Shown piece after piece: positions 1-13,325 of a stretch of DNA of 64,000 nucleotides. Below the pieces are notes generated by a model, which saw nothing but the letters and a program-made list of their open reading frames with translations, did not search any database and was not told the DNA's origin. The translations under genes and the position numbers were made by a program. This stretch comes from Channallabes apus. Lineage: Eukaryota; Chordata; Actinopteri; Siluriformes; Clariidae. Numbering within the stretch: position 1 is the stretch's first letter; every line of letters starts with the position of its first letter. The stretch is taken from contig CM060104.1 in assembly GCA_030522415.1 (NCBI GenBank), forward strand, positions 16,131,229-16,195,228, written 5' to 3'.

Positions 1-121
1 GGGGGGGGTGGCTCATTCAGTGTTTGGCTGTAATTGAACAAAACTGCACTTTGAGACCATTAGAGCTGTCAGGAAAGTAAGGACAGTTAGGAAGAAACAT
101 GCAGATTGTTTACTCAACCTG

Positions 122-125
<4 letters not shown>

Positions 126-164
<39 letters not shown>
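126..164. repeat. (GA)n microsatellite
   Basis: About 19 uninterrupted GA units. The leucine-serine run predicted from the opposite strand is an artefact of this repeat. Confidence 0.95.
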
Positions 165-167
<3 letters not shown>

Positions 168-1659
168 TAATCGTAGCAGTGTCTGACCTTGACCTACAGT
201 ATACAGTAGGTGCATTCATATGTTTTTTTTTTCTGGATGAAACTAAAACATGTTTGTGGTCATTGTCAGAAAAGACACTGGAAAGAAAATTCCAGTTTGA
301 AGACTTGGAGCTTTTTTCGCTCTGATTCATAAAACACTCTTTTTCACCGGTCCTTCATTTCCTTGTTGTCAGCCAGTCATCATGAACAACATGCTGTTGC
401 TATTTTCAATCATCTAGGGTTGTTTGTGGACTTTTTTTTTTTTTACCTATCAAGTGTTGCATTGCAGTGTTGGTTGCTGTCATGTGCCATTAGCAGTGTA
501 TTCCTCATGCCGATTGTATGTTTAATACTGTACGTTATTGCATTTGTGTGAAGTGCACCCTGATTTGTGAGCGATGCTTAAACTCTGTAAGGATCTGTTT
601 CTCTGTGCCCAGTGCTCTTACAAACCTTTCACACTTGACATCACATTGTCTGTCCGCCATGGTCCTGTCCACTTCTCAACCCCAAAAGGGACGTAATTCA
701 TCAGAGTGCCAGTGCCAAAACCCACATACCAAACCAGCCATGGATAACATTACTATCTTAAACAACAATTTGTCTACTTAGTGATTGTATCGAAGTGATT
801 CAGAAATGCCTCAAAAAAATCTGTGTTGTGTTTCAGAGCTAACATGAGCTACAAAGCTAACTAGCTTCTAACACAAGGCTGAATTCCAAATACTTCTCTA
901 ATCCCAGATCAAGGGCACTAATTGGTGTGTGGAACAAGGAATTGTACACCCTAGCACACTAGCTCTCAATTTTACACAATTTGACATTTAAATCTTAAAT
1001 AGGACCAGCTATTAATTAGAAAGCTTAAAATGTCAGGATTGGCTAATGTTACCTGCACATCTTTATACGAAGAGTAAAGCACTGCGTATTCCGTAGCATC
1101 ATGTCATTTACAACAGATGCACCGAATGAGATCATGCGAATGCAAGCAATGGCACCAAATCAAGGAGGAATCACATATTTGTACACCATCGGAGGTAATC
1201 ATGTTATGACACCAAATCAACTTTTGGACATTAATATCCTTATTACCTTCTTCATCCATTTCACATGCGAGTATGAATAAGCTAATAAGTCCACATCCAC
1301 ATTTTTCCATATGATAATAATCAGCAGAACAGAAGAAGCTATCGATTCCTAAAGTACATTTCACTTGAATCTGTGTGACAAAGCACCAGGTAATCTCGGA
1401 TAATATCTGAATTTAGTCATAGCCGATTCCCATCTGTCTCTGATTTCATGATTATTATTAAAACTTCTAATTTTAGGGAACTGCATAATGAACTGGAACA
1501 TATTTATATCATTACAGGGAAACACTGTCTTCTAGTAAAGTATGGCTTAATGTTTATGTTCTGTTGAGATATCAGTAACATGGGACAAGTATCTTTGATA
1601 AAGCATGAGATAATTGAAGGCGAAAAGTGAAATAAAAGTGTGTTCATGTTTAAGTCAAG

Positions 1660-1662
<3 letters not shown>

Positions 1663-1735
<73 letters not shown>

Positions 1736-1800
1736 AAGAGATGAACCATCTGCTCCTCTCATCTGTATCAACATGTGTGTGTGTGTGTGTGTGTGTGTGT
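1663..1800. repeat. Two (TG)n microsatellites
   Basis: A TG tract of about 35 units (1663-1732) is followed by 40 bp of unique sequence and a second TG tract of about 13 units (1774-1800). The His-Thr runs in the minus-strand reading are artefacts. Confidence 0.95.
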
Positions 1801-3599
1801 ATCCCTTTTCAGGATTAATAAAAACTCATGTTTAGCATTCTTAAAGTAAACTTAATTAAACGAGCACTCTAACACCCTGTATTTATTCCTCACTGACCAT
1901 CACTGTCTCTCTATATACCACATGACACTTTACTGTATGTATGTTGCTGGTCTTTCATGTGCACATGCAACAATTTTACGATATCTGGAAAAATGTTGCA
2001 ATGGCAGACACAGAGCCTCTTGTGTATTTCTAAGCATTTTTACGGCATTGTCCTATTTGGCTGTGTGTTTTTGCAGGGGATTTGACTCAGGAGCTTGAGG
2101 ACTATCATACTGGTTCTACCAGCTTGTGACATTTAGAAGGAAGAAGGTATTACCAAATATGCTATTATACAGTTTATGTCCAAATCTTGAACAATCGTTT
2201 CCATGGATGTGCAATCTGGCAAAAACTGAGAAACTTCCATTTATACATTTTCCATAATACATGACCACCGATTGTATCCTCTGAAAAAATTAGCCCTGTG
2301 GGCTATTAAAGCTCAATGTCTCTATGTGCACATGAATACCAGCAACACCACAGCGGGTGATGCTTTAGTCACAAGTAAGGCTGGTACAAAATCACAAGCA
2401 ATGTTGAAAAAGGTGAACAAGCTTTGGAAGTTGTTGGATGCATAGATGTATGATAGATGTATGGCTACAGTACCCAGCTGACATGATCAGACTGCAGATT
2501 TAATGTTTAGTAGCAAGGCTATACCCAGGGAATGTCAAAAGCAAAAGCAAAAGGAGGTAGTTCACCTGCCGTTGGAACACTCAGGGGTTGATCTATTTTC
2601 AAACTGACAGACAACTCTATGTGGTTCCAGAGATCACAGGGACAGAGGCTTTGCACCAAGACATGTTGACATATGACTGGCCATAATGATGGCTGAAAAC
2701 CTGCCCATTCCACCTTCTGACTGAACAATGCATAGTTCCACCTGTTACAGTCAGGCACTTCATGCTCACTACCCATCAAACCAGACCTATTGTCCCAGGT
2801 TAATGGGAGACGTGGCAAAGCCTGTGACTTTGCTACATTTATCCTTTTTTTTTTCCTACAATGAAATCTCTCAAAATTTCAAAACACCACATTGGTAGTA
2901 CGTATATAGAGAGAATCTTCCCTTTAATAATTTGGGAAGAAAAAAAAAAACATTTGCTTCAATTTGCATTCATTTTTTCATTTCCTCTCACCTACTTGTG
3001 CACAGACATGACTATGACCTGCCAGCTATTTACTGTACATTATACACAGGATTCCAATCATACCACACTCTGCAAAACACATTAAGTTTCATGATATTGA
3101 GCATGAGACATTTCAGAAGGAGGGTCGAGATATTTTCCAAGAGAATATGACGTGGAGGAAAGAAGAATATACCACAAGGTTCTCTCATGGTACAAATTGT
3201 GGGGAAGTCATGTGGTATATATACTGTATATTTTTTATTTTCCTGATATTTGAATTTTCCATGTACAGTACTCTATAATGTTAAGGACAGTAGTTCATGT
3301 CTCTCACTCTTACAAAAGCTAGAGGTAGTAATCTAAGGAGCTCAGATACACAGGACACAACCCATATGGAACATTTCATATTACTGGTACCTGGGCCTCT
3401 AGTATCATTAAACAGCTTTTGAAGCTAAACAATATACAGAAGATATATATATAGAAGACTGGGTCAGAGAATCTCTAAAAGACCAGGGAAACCGACATTG
3501 AACCAATGACAGGGTCATGCATGTGTGGATTGAAGGCTTGCCTGTCTGATTTAATCCCACAGAACAGTTTATGTAGTACGATTTTTACTTATTTTTACT

Positions 3600-3945
3600 A
3601 AGTTTGATGTTAGCTATGATGATAGCAGGGTGTCAGGACACACAGTGTGTTACAGCTTTCTGTCGTTGATACAGGTGGGTTAGAGTGCCCATGCTGACCC
3701 CTGTCATGTGATCCCAGTAGGTAAACCCGGCACCCAGCCCCTTATTGACCGGCCACCACTGAAAACTACCTATGACTTAAAGGATCTCCTGCTAATATCT
3801 TAGTGCTGGATACTACAGTACACCTTCAGAAGTCCTTGTGTTTTGTGGAGACCATGGATTAGTGGGTTAGAGCTGCTTTGGCAGCGCAGGGAGCAATATT
3901 GCAATATTAGGAAGGTGGTTTTAATGTTATGGCTGATCAATATAG
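3600..3945 (+). mobile_element. Decayed Tc1-type repeat (3' part)
   Basis: The segment ends in a stretch reading 'taatgttatggctgatcaat', the terminal signature of a repeat family seen again, in opposite orientation, at 63,513. The body has family phrases such as the lost 'atctcctgctaatatcttag' region shortly before. No intact reading frame remains. Assignment to Tc1/mariner rests on the related copy at 51.5 kb, which still encodes a DLNP-like transposase block. Confidence 0.55.
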
Positions 3946-5048
3946 ACTTTATGGAAAACCACTGTGGAAGGCTTGGCCCTGGTGAGAGAAGCGGGCAAAG
4001 GGGGAGAAATGTGCCAACACATGATGAAGACAATGCAGGATTTTGCCGTGTCCAGATCCAACAGATAGGGTTTGAGAGCCGTTAAATAATGGTACCAATT
4101 TCCTCTTACCCTATGTGAAGCAGGTGCTATTTAATATTACCAGGCTGTCAGTATAACACACAGAATTTATTTCACAAGAAATTAACTCAACTGTCAAAAT
4201 GCCCCAGTAAACTGGACTCTAGCAGCAAACGACAAGATGTGTTTTCAATAGCATTCCTTTATTTAAAATTAATCCAAGATGCTGCATAGTCAGCCACATA
4301 TTAAAGATGTAAAACTGCTGTCCATTGCAGAACAAGCTCTGCACTGACTGTGTTCTGTACACTCTAAAGTAAAGTCCCCAAAAAACATACATTTTTACAT
4401 TATCAGGACTTGTTCAATTAAATATGGATTCTTTCTCAGTCTGAACTGCCCTGTCTTGTTTGAGTTGCTCTCACATGTACTTTAGTTACAACACACCAAT
4501 ATAACTGTCATGACTCATATTAGGGAATGCAGTCATTCTCCACATAACAAATGCTTCACCAATAATTCGGCTTTCTCCCAGGACCTGTGAGTGACAGATT
4601 TATGGTTAATCCAGTTAGCAATACATACATAATTTATGATGCATACGATGAAGCAGAACCTGGGCATGTTTAGCCTGCTTCACTAAAGGATCTGCATGCA
4701 ATCTGACCCAAGCTTCCATAGCAAAAGTGTGATTTTAGAGCTAGCCAATGTGCACAAACACACACTCATACTGTATGCACACACAGACACACAACTTATC
4801 ATCCATTTAATTTCCTAATATCATTAATCAAAGAAAGAACATAACTGGCCATTATTCCTTCCTCTCTATGTTCCATATATCTAACCTGGTTAGAACTGAA
4901 ATCTGCAGCAAAAATGAAAAATGTGTTCAGTAATGATGTGAGTACAGAACTCATGATGAATGACCGTGGGGGCAGATTGAGACCTCACTCCAAAGTAGAC
5001 CTATTTCAGGCATTAAATATAGACCTGATCAATCCTTCACTGCTGATG

Positions 5049-5051
<3 letters not shown>

Positions 5052-5101
<50 letters not shown>
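5052..5101. repeat. (TG)n microsatellite
   Basis: About 25 TG units. It makes spurious Cys-Val or His-Thr peptides in two frames. Confidence 0.95.
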
Positions 5102-5109
<8 letters not shown>

Positions 5110-5229
5110 GAGAATGTCTAGAGGAGACAGTGATGAGAAGTTTGTGTGAGTTAGTGTGTGTGCGCGGCGCAGTATATGAGAATGAGTGAGTGAGATAGTG
5201 AGTGAGTGTACAGTATATGTTAGTGGGTA

Positions 5230-5510
5230 TGTTTGATCCTAAGCATGGCTTAGTGTCTGGGTGTTTTTGCAGCATGTTCTCCCCATGTTCCTGTGGGTTC
5301 TCTTGTTTCCTTTCATCTCCCAAAAACATGCATGTAGGTGAACTGGCCATGCTAAATTGCCTGTAAGTGTACTATTTTGTTGTAGGAATTCTTTGGTGGG
5401 AATTCTCAAACATTTCATCTATTGTTTGTTGGGATAGGCTCCAGATTCACGGTGACTCTGGCCAGGAATATGTGGCTACTAAAGAGAATTATAAGTGAAT
5501 AAATAAATAT
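5230..5510 (+). repeat. Fragment of tRNA-headed interspersed repeat
   Basis: It shares with the longer copy at 46,013-46,378 the blocks 'gcatgttctccccatg' and 'gggataggctccag' and an AT-rich tail of 'gaataaata' type. The tRNA-like head is missing, so this is a 5'-truncated, diverged copy. Confidence 0.65.
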
Positions 5511-5764
5511 TTGTCAGTGGATGGTCCTTACAAAGATAGTAAGTAAAAGTAAGTATAGATAGAATAGAATTTCACAAAAGCATTTCAGCATGGAACTATA
5601 AAAAAAACACAATAGATTTTCTTAACCTACTTTAAGTAAAGTATCTACAATCATCAAGTATCAGGTATCTAGAATTAGTCATTCTATAGAAGGGCCACAA
5701 AAATTTGTAAAGACTTGTTTGAACAGAATAAATCAAAAACCTCTACTTGGTACTGTCTAGTCAG

Positions 5765-5765
<1 letters not shown>

Positions 5766-5815
<50 letters not shown>
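5766..5815. repeat. (TA)n microsatellite
   Basis: About 25 TA units, fully self-complementary and therefore able to form a cruciform. Confidence 0.95.
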
Positions 5816-5819
<4 letters not shown>

Positions 5820-5884
5820 CCTCTGTATAGGGAGTTATGACTATCATTGTATTTTTGTCCATATTTACGACCATGGTAGGACCT

Positions 5885-6060
5885 CTGGTCAACATTCACA
5901 CACTATGGGCAATTTGGGAACACCACTTAGTCTAACTGCATGTCTTTGGACTATGGGAAGAAACGCGGACACCTGGAGGAAACCCATCAACACACAACTC
6001 CGTGCACACAGACCCGATGCAGGAATGGAACCGTACCCTGTAGGTGCAATGCACACCACT
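5885..6060 (-). repeat. Antisense fragment of tRNA-headed repeat
   Basis: Reading the minus strand gives the same family blocks (TTCCATTCCTGC, GGTTTCCTCCAGGTG, TCCAAAGACATGCAG) in the order seen at 46.1 kb. Head and tail are lost, so it is a diverged fragment. Confidence 0.6.
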
Positions 6061-6413
6061 GTCCCGCCATGCATACTGTACTGTATACTGTACCATGGTG
6101 GAATGCATGCAGGATTAACTTCAACTTCACAGAGAAACACAACAACTCAAGAAGTTCAAACAGCACAAGCTTGCAGAGCTGTGAAACTCCACAGCAATGA
6201 TTTTGGTGCATATGGTAATAAAGAGATCATTTGAACAGACCATTAGATACAGTATGTCCTCTTACCATCTCAAAAGCAGGTCCAGCAGTTTGGTGTTCAC
6301 ACAGGTCTGTCTTTGGTTGCGATCATTTCTTCTTCATGGCCACATCATCATTCTCATTCCTGTGGCATGAAACAGCAGGAAGGCTGCAGAACCCGCACTC
6401 AGGCTGCATGATT

Positions 6414-6416
<3 letters not shown>

Positions 6417-6445
<29 letters not shown>
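6417..6445. repeat. (CT)n microsatellite
   Basis: About 14 CT units directly upstream of the CpG-rich patch at 6.45-7.0 kb. Such tracts are common near fish promoters. Confidence 0.9.
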
Positions 6446-6448
<3 letters not shown>

Positions 6449-6449
6449 G

Positions 6450-7010
6450 TGTGTGAGTGAGTCGGACTCTGCACCTTTGAGTTCCACTTCAACTTCGAGG
6501 CTCCAAAAGCTGCAAAACTTCACTCCACATTCTTGTTGGAGGACGGAAACCTCGTCATCAGTGGGGTTCGAGTGTGTGAGCAGGACAATCCCTCCGGGTC
6601 GGAGTGAAGAGTGAAACCTGAGAGCTGCAGAATGCGCAGTGTTTAACCCACAGGGGGAAAAGGCGTCTGGAGGCGCAGGGGAAGCACCTATTCACTAACA
6701 CTCGTGGATTTCCCGCTTCTCGTCTTGTCTCGGGTTTATCACTGTGTGCTACTCGAGGTGTTGAAAAGCAGATTAGTTTATTTATTTATTTATTTATTTT
6801 TTAAACCCGGAGACTTGTCGGTGCACCGGCGCCATGCATTAACCGGAAACTTTAACTGCATTATATGATTTAAAAGTCGAGCCTGCACGCTGCACTCCTC
6901 TCTAATGGAGTTATTAATCCGTCATCATGTAACACTCACACGCGCAAGCTTTTAAACTCCTGGCCACGCGCGCGGACACGTCACGCACGTGCGCTGGAAG
7001 CAGATTACAA
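6450..7010. promoter_or_regulatory. CpG-rich, promoter-like patch
   Basis: CpG dinucleotides are far denser here than in the surrounding AT-rich DNA, for example in 'ccacgcgcgcggacacgtc' and 'ggtgcaccggcgcc'. The patch ends sharply on the right into (TCTA)n. No coding exon or clear splice donor could be tied to it. It could be the first exon of a gene leaving the window to the left, or a distal promoter of entpd3, although entpd3 is transcribed toward it. Only base composition supports the call. Confidence 0.4.
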
Positions 7011-7143
7011 TCATGTAGGATCATTATCATGAACAACCCATCACCTACAGTACTGTCAGTATCAGCCTCATCAGTCCATTAGTTCATGACTGTAAAAGTA
7101 CCTAGGACAATACTGCCCTCTACTGGCAAGTTGAGGAATTAGC

Positions 7144-7158
7144 AAATGTGTCTGTCTG

Positions 7159-7201
<43 letters not shown>

Positions 7202-7225
7202 GTTTGTCTGTCTGTCTGTCTGTCT
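7144..7225. repeat. (TCTG)n/(TCTA)n compound microsatellite
   Basis: TCTG units flank a core of about ten TCTA units, a typical compound tetranucleotide repeat. Confidence 0.9.
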
Positions 7226-8685
7226 ATAAGAATACAGGAACCGAAACAAAAATCATCATGAAAAGATGTTTTTTTCACATTCATGTAGTTTATTTTCATT
7301 TCACTAAAATATGCATTGAAGTATGACATGCTTTTCAACATATTTAAAACCCAGAGCAAGCCAACAAGACAAACCTAAAACAGTGAAAAATTGTTGAACA
7401 CTATCCAACAAATTCGCTTTCTTAATTCTGACTGGAGAAAGTGTCCTGATTTAATATAATCTTTCACTAGGATCTATGGACTTCTCTTTTCTTTCTTTTT
7501 TTTTAAAACCTGCATAAGCAATGCCCTGTAAAAATCAGCAAAATCAACTATGTAAACCCGTGTTTTTCCAACAGATCATTAGCACTGATGAAAGCAAGGA
7601 TGGTTTTCTGTAATGGCATAATATTATTTTAGATTTAGGGTTGAATACTATATGGTATAAGACAAGACTAGTATATTTTATATACAGATTATCATTATTC
7701 TGAAAATTATTAAAGTCTACATGTAGATATTTTACAATTTGCTATTTATGATTTTGGCTTGGCATGTTAAATTGCTGCTTAATAAAACTACAAATTATAG
7801 GTTTTCTGTTGCAACTCCAACACATTCAATATAGAAATCACATCAATGTTAAGTATCCCTGTCAAAATAATGACTATGTAGATGAAGTGGTTACAGATGA
7901 GTAGTTTTAGTAGTAGCACTAATAAATATTAATTCTTCACTTTTTTAATATGATAGATCCTTTTCACATTGAAACTGTCTAAAATCTGTGCTTCATTCCG
8001 GCGTATTGCTATTGGATCTTAATATGGTAATAAGTATGGATTTATATTGATTCGGTTAGAGCTATAAGATCTGCCACCACTGTGAAACAACCACACACAA
8101 CTGTGTCATAAGAAGTGATTCACATATTGAAGCACAGTAAAAGAATGCTTAAACTGAACTATTTTAATACATTTAATTACAATATTTTTCATGTAGATTA
8201 ATTTGAATTTGATGTGTGAATGATCATTTGTTCATATTTCAATTAAAAAATGTTCACTTTGTTTTCTTTTAAGTGTCTTAGCGACACTGAATGAATTCAA
8301 TCCAATCACAGTCAGCAAATTTAGTAAGAGCAGAGCCTTGTGGCAGCATCATTTGCCATGCCCTCTCACCTCTTTCCCAGTATCACACCATCATAAAAGC
8401 TATATTTTTATTTTGCATTCTGGCAATAAAGACGAATCCTTCATTTAGCTGCAATAATATATCAGAGGTTACACGTGCTATTGTGCATCTCTTTGGTTGA
8501 GATGTCAAGACTTCAGGCAGTGAATATTGTGGTGTGAACCTGTTCCTGGGCCCTGTCAGAAATAGCTCAACCAGTGGCACAGACAGCATGGTAAACAGAC
8601 GTTTCCCTGCATTTGGTTGTGCTTTTTTTCATGTGCTGCTGCTCAAAGGCCAAAGCTAGGCTCCTAAGTAGGGCTTTCAGAGACA
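7226..8685. other. AT-rich intergenic and entpd3 3' flank
   Basis: No coding exon is visible. On the minus strand an AATAAA-type poly(A) signal (plus-strand 'tttatt' at 8407-8412) lies about 275 bp after the entpd3 stop and is a plausible, unproven transcript end. The rest is AT-rich single-copy-looking DNA. Confidence 0.5.
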
Positions 8686-11083
8686 TCAATAAAAGGCCCG
8701 CACTAGTGTGATGATGAGGAACATAAGAGTGATGATGGTGAGAGCGGAGAACAGGAAAAGCAGGGTAGCGAAAATGCTGTTGGAAATGGGTAGCTTCAGG
8801 AGCTTTGCCTCTGCAGGGATCATGTTAGATTGAGCTAGCATGTAGCCCAGGGACCAGGCTATACTCGTCTTATTCACCTGCAAAACAACAACAATAACAT
8901 TTTTACCATTGACTCTTTAAATTGTTATATTTCTAAAAACTATATACTAGAACAGTGGGTAGGAAATACAGGAGGTGTAGTGACAACGGAATGTAATGCA
9001 AAATATTGTATCTACCAGTATGAATCTTATTCGAAAGTGAAGGTTTTTATACATTTTTTTATCAAAATTATAGATTTTTAATAAAAAAAAAGAACATGCA
9101 ATAAATGGACTGAATATTGTGTATGTTACAGTAAACATTTTGTTTTCCAACATTATTTACATAATGTATGCTTTATAAATAAAGTAATGTAATGATAATT
9201 TCAATAATGAAATAATTGTTTAATTAGTTTTCAATAATGAACAAAATAATTGTATCAAAGATTAATTAATCTGTGATCATTTTAGGTTTGCAGCAAGAAA
9301 TATCATCAATTAATCATTAAACTTTGATTCTGCCTAGATTTTACATAGCAAATTATTTTTTTGTAATACATAAAAAACTAATGGTTACTTTTGTTCAAAT
9401 TACATGTTATATTTGATTGAAAAGTCTGCCTTTAATTTAAATATATTGTTGAATGCATTTTTTTCCCAGTCGCTCAATGTGAACAAATGTTAACATGATC
9501 CCGTAGTTAATCTGCTTGTGTTGACTATTTGACAAATGTAAGTAAGGTTGATGCTTGTGTACACAATGAGATCTAATTTAAACTGATGATTGATCCTTAC
9601 TATTAGCCTGTCAAGCATAGTATTTCTGTCATGGGGTCCTGCGTGACCCTGATCAGGTTACTGGACCTGGGTGATTGTATTTTATAGTACCTCCTTTTGA
9701 AAATCTAGTTTTTCCCAGTTTCCAGCATTAAACTTGTATCCATCTGCAAGAATTGTATGAACATAGTTTGCAGAATAACAATAAGATTTCAAGTGTTTCT
9801 CTGAGATGTTATAATTTTTCTTGAGCTGGAAAAAGAGGAAAAATACAGAATAGACTCCGTCAATAGTCATTTTTTGCTTATTCAGTATAATTCAAATAGA
9901 ATCAAATAAGATCAAAATTTTAATTGGTACCACATACACACTTTGACAGTATGTGGGATGTACAGTACATTACTCACTGTTTTCCAGTCCAAAGAGCAGA
10001 AAGACCACATGGTGGAGTTGAACTTCTCCAGACTGTTAGAGCCCTTTAAATCCAGAGTCCCAGCTGTGTAGTAAAATCCTGCATACGCCTTAAACAGCAA
10101 TAGATACATTAACACCAACAGTACAGTACTACAGCAATCATTGTGATGATGGATAAGACCAGGTGGAAAAATACATTGTTACTGTAAATGTTGGTTTCAG
10201 TATGTTGGATTCATTGTCTTGCTTTCTTTAGCAATTCACAAAGTACTGAAATGCACATTTTCATAAATGTTAACATTAGTTACGAATGCCTACCATGAAG
10301 TCACCTGTCACAGGTGGTTGGTATACTCCATTAAATGAGCAGCTCTCTTTCCCCTGACAGGACTTCAGGTCAAAAATCTTCTTGACCATGGTTTTACACT
10401 TTTCTGGATCACTTTGTCCAATGAAAGTGAAGTTCTTCTGACGGTAACTAGTAGCAGTTGTCTTTGTACACTCACTACCAAAGATCTCTTCTCCGGGTAT
10501 GGTAATGCTGTAGCCAAGTGGGTAGCATGGGTGATTTATGCGCGGCAAATCTCTGGACTGGGACTGAAAAGGACAAGAGATGTTAAAATTATTTATTATT
10601 AAAACTTTTTTTTTCTTTTTCTTAAGCTTAAGGGAAACGCAACTCATTAGTGTGTTAAGAAAGATGACACATCAGTTACATCCGGCTAATGTGGTATATG
10701 GTATCGTTTCTAGCTAAGAAGAGCAAAAATAAAAGAAGGATAATGAAGGCTAATGTAATTGTATCTGCCACTTCTGAACAGGATGTTACTAATGTCAGAG
10801 GAGTCTGAGAAAGCATTAATATATCTAGGATTAAGCTCACTCCATTGCTTTAAATGGACTGTGTATGAACATTATTGTATTACAGTAAGAAAGGTTTTAT
10901 AGGGATTTTGCACTCTGCTTTGCACCAGTCTGCTTTGTGTAATTAGTGTGAGGATTATAACTATTTAAATGGATTGATCAATACAGTAATGCTGTAATGC
11001 AGCATTAACTGAACACTGGACACATACTGTACTGACATGACATTCGTGTCTCAATGTGTTTAAATACATATACTGCGCATTTT

Positions 11084-11143
<60 letters not shown>

Positions 11144-13250
11144 CCTATGTCAAATTCCAATTTAAAGAATGAAACAAATCTTTAAAAATTTAGTGATCAG
11201 AAGGAAATAACTATTTTTTAATCTGCTTTTTTTGCTTATCTTTTTTATGATTGATTTGACTGTTTATTACAGTGTTAAATCAGATATGTCAAGAAAAATG
11301 TGTAAGAGAGTTTTAAATGCAAAAGGTATTAAAAAGGTAATAAATTAGTAGACTTCATTTTGTATCACGTTCAATAAGGAAGATGCAAACATATTTATTA
11401 TTACCTTTTTATGCTTATAAAGTGACACCTGTCAGACATAACACATTAAATCTAACTATCCCCTTAATTCTTCTCTCTCTTCTTCTTTTTTTTTGTCCTA
11501 CTGTATAATCATGCACTTGGCGGTACAGCTGGTTTTCCTCTAACAATTGTATAAGTACAAAGTTACTACAGGGCCAGAAATTGTTACCTTCACAAGCTCT
11601 GCCAAAACTCTTTTTTCAGCCTCATTTTTGCCATAGCAAAGGAAGCTGTGTGTGTAAACATTATATTCGTAGCCATAGAGTGAAATTTGGATGAGATCTG
11701 CTCCTCTGGCATCGGGCGGGGCTGTGAAGGCAATCTGAGTGGAAGCTCCACCCAGGTCCAATGATCCCACAGTCTGTGCGCCATGAGGATGAACCCAAGC
11801 ATTCCATATATTTTTCTGTACAGATCAAAGTGTACAAAACACAGCTTGGTTAAATACTACTGATCTGAGAAATGTCCTGCAGTTTATGTTGGTTATATTA
11901 AAAACCATCGACATGTCCTAGACCTAAAAATAGACTATAAATCTTTATTTTTGCAAAATTTCCGACATATAAAAATCCTAATACATCCTAATGTAGGTTA
12001 TGAAGCTCTTTTATAACCTGACCTCCAAGAAGTTTCCCATCAGGTAGTTGACAGTGATCCACCCATACAGCCCCTCCTCCTGACCTGAGATGATGGAAGC
12101 ATTGTGGAACTCGAATGACAAAGAACGAAGATACTTCTCTATGGCAGTCAGGACAGCATTGGACTGCTCTTCACTTTTCTGCCTGTACACACATATTTCA
12201 ACATGAGATTTTAACAGTTGATGCTAGTTCATTCATATCCAATAAAAACAATGGTTTAAACAATGCTTTAAAATTAAATGTAATCCAAATAAATAAATTC
12301 AGTTTTATTTAAATTAATGTTTTAATTATAAACATTTTCATCAATCACCTTAACAGAAACCCTGATGTAAATTTAGAGCTCTGAAGAAAAAAAAGATAAA
12401 AGAAATGAGAATAAGCTTACTGGAGCAATCTCATTCCGGCGGTTGCTCCAAGGAAGACGGGTGTTGATTTTCGTTGATGTTGAGGGATGAGTTCTTTTAT
12501 TTCTTCCATGCACTTTTCAAGGCTGTTCCAGGCTTCTGCATTCATCTCTGAGATACCAGGGCCTGTCAAGGAACACAATCATAGTCATTTTGTTTAACAG
12601 CCCACTATCCAACACATAATACTTGTCATCCATCACAAGATGTTCTATCATAATTGGGAAACACTGCATAGTTCTGCAAAACTGCCTTTATATGGTAATG
12701 CATTTTTAATAGGCATTAGATGCACCTTAGTAGCAATACAGTATAGTATTATATTGACTTGAGGTTGCAGATGTAAACAAATCCTCAGTCCAAATCTCTC
12801 TTGTCCCAATCACTTAACTGTGAGATACGTATAGTCCAAAAACAAGCCATTGTTCTTGTTCTGTTTGCTTTCCTGAAATTCACTATAAACATCAATATGG
12901 TCCGAAACACTCCTAGTCTCTTTGTTCAGAAAGAACTTAATCATTGTTTATTAGTTAAAGCGATCAATAAATACGATTTCAGTCCATTTCATTGTCTCAC
13001 ATCCACCTCAGGAAATACGAGATCGAGTTTAGGGTGTCAGTGCTGGTGAAATCCCACAGAAAAGTGTTTTTCTTCTGACGTCTATATTTCAGGCTGCGCG
13101 TTATGTGAATGAATGGTGCTTCCAAACCTTTAACTGGGCATTTTGTAGTCTGGGTCACAACTCCGGTGTTGTTCTCCTTCTCGGCCGGCCACTGATATAG
13201 ATATACTGTAGTTCTGGAGGAGCCGGCATCTAACACAATACCATACTGTG

Positions 13251-13325
<75 letters not shown>

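Larger units (their letters stand above)
1..6449. other. Intergenic, no supported gene
   Basis: I see no exon with homology, splice sites and an open frame together. The stretch holds (GA)n at 126-164, (TG)n at 1663-1732, 1774-1800 and 5052-5101, (TA)n at 5766-5815 and (CT)n at 6417-6445. It also holds Tc1-family debris at 3600-3945 and fragments of the tRNA-headed repeat described at 46.0 kb. A 99-codon minus-strand open frame at 2519-2818 has no recognisable domain and no convincing splice context. Confidence 0.6.

Noticed and set aside
1504..1749. His-Thr-rich open frame
   Set aside because: Made by a (TG)n microsatellite read on the minus strand.
2519..2818. 99-codon minus-strand open frame
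   Set aside because: No domain, no splice context and no neighbouring exon; chance frame is likelier.
4914..5350. Cys-Val and His-Thr-rich open frames on both strands
   Set aside because: Translation of the (TG)n run at 5052-5101; no splice or homology support.
5766..5815. CRISPR array or other spaced repeat array
   Set aside because: Only simple tandem repeats and dispersed transposons occur; no regular repeat-spacer pattern exists in the window.
195..6100. Frequent ACTGTA/TACAGTA words as a possible motif
   Set aside because: The words recur across the whole window, including introns and repeats, without fixed spacing or context. This looks like a genome-wide compositional habit.
5905..6234. 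109-codon plus-strand open frame
   Set aside because: It overlaps an antisense fragment of the tRNA-headed repeat.
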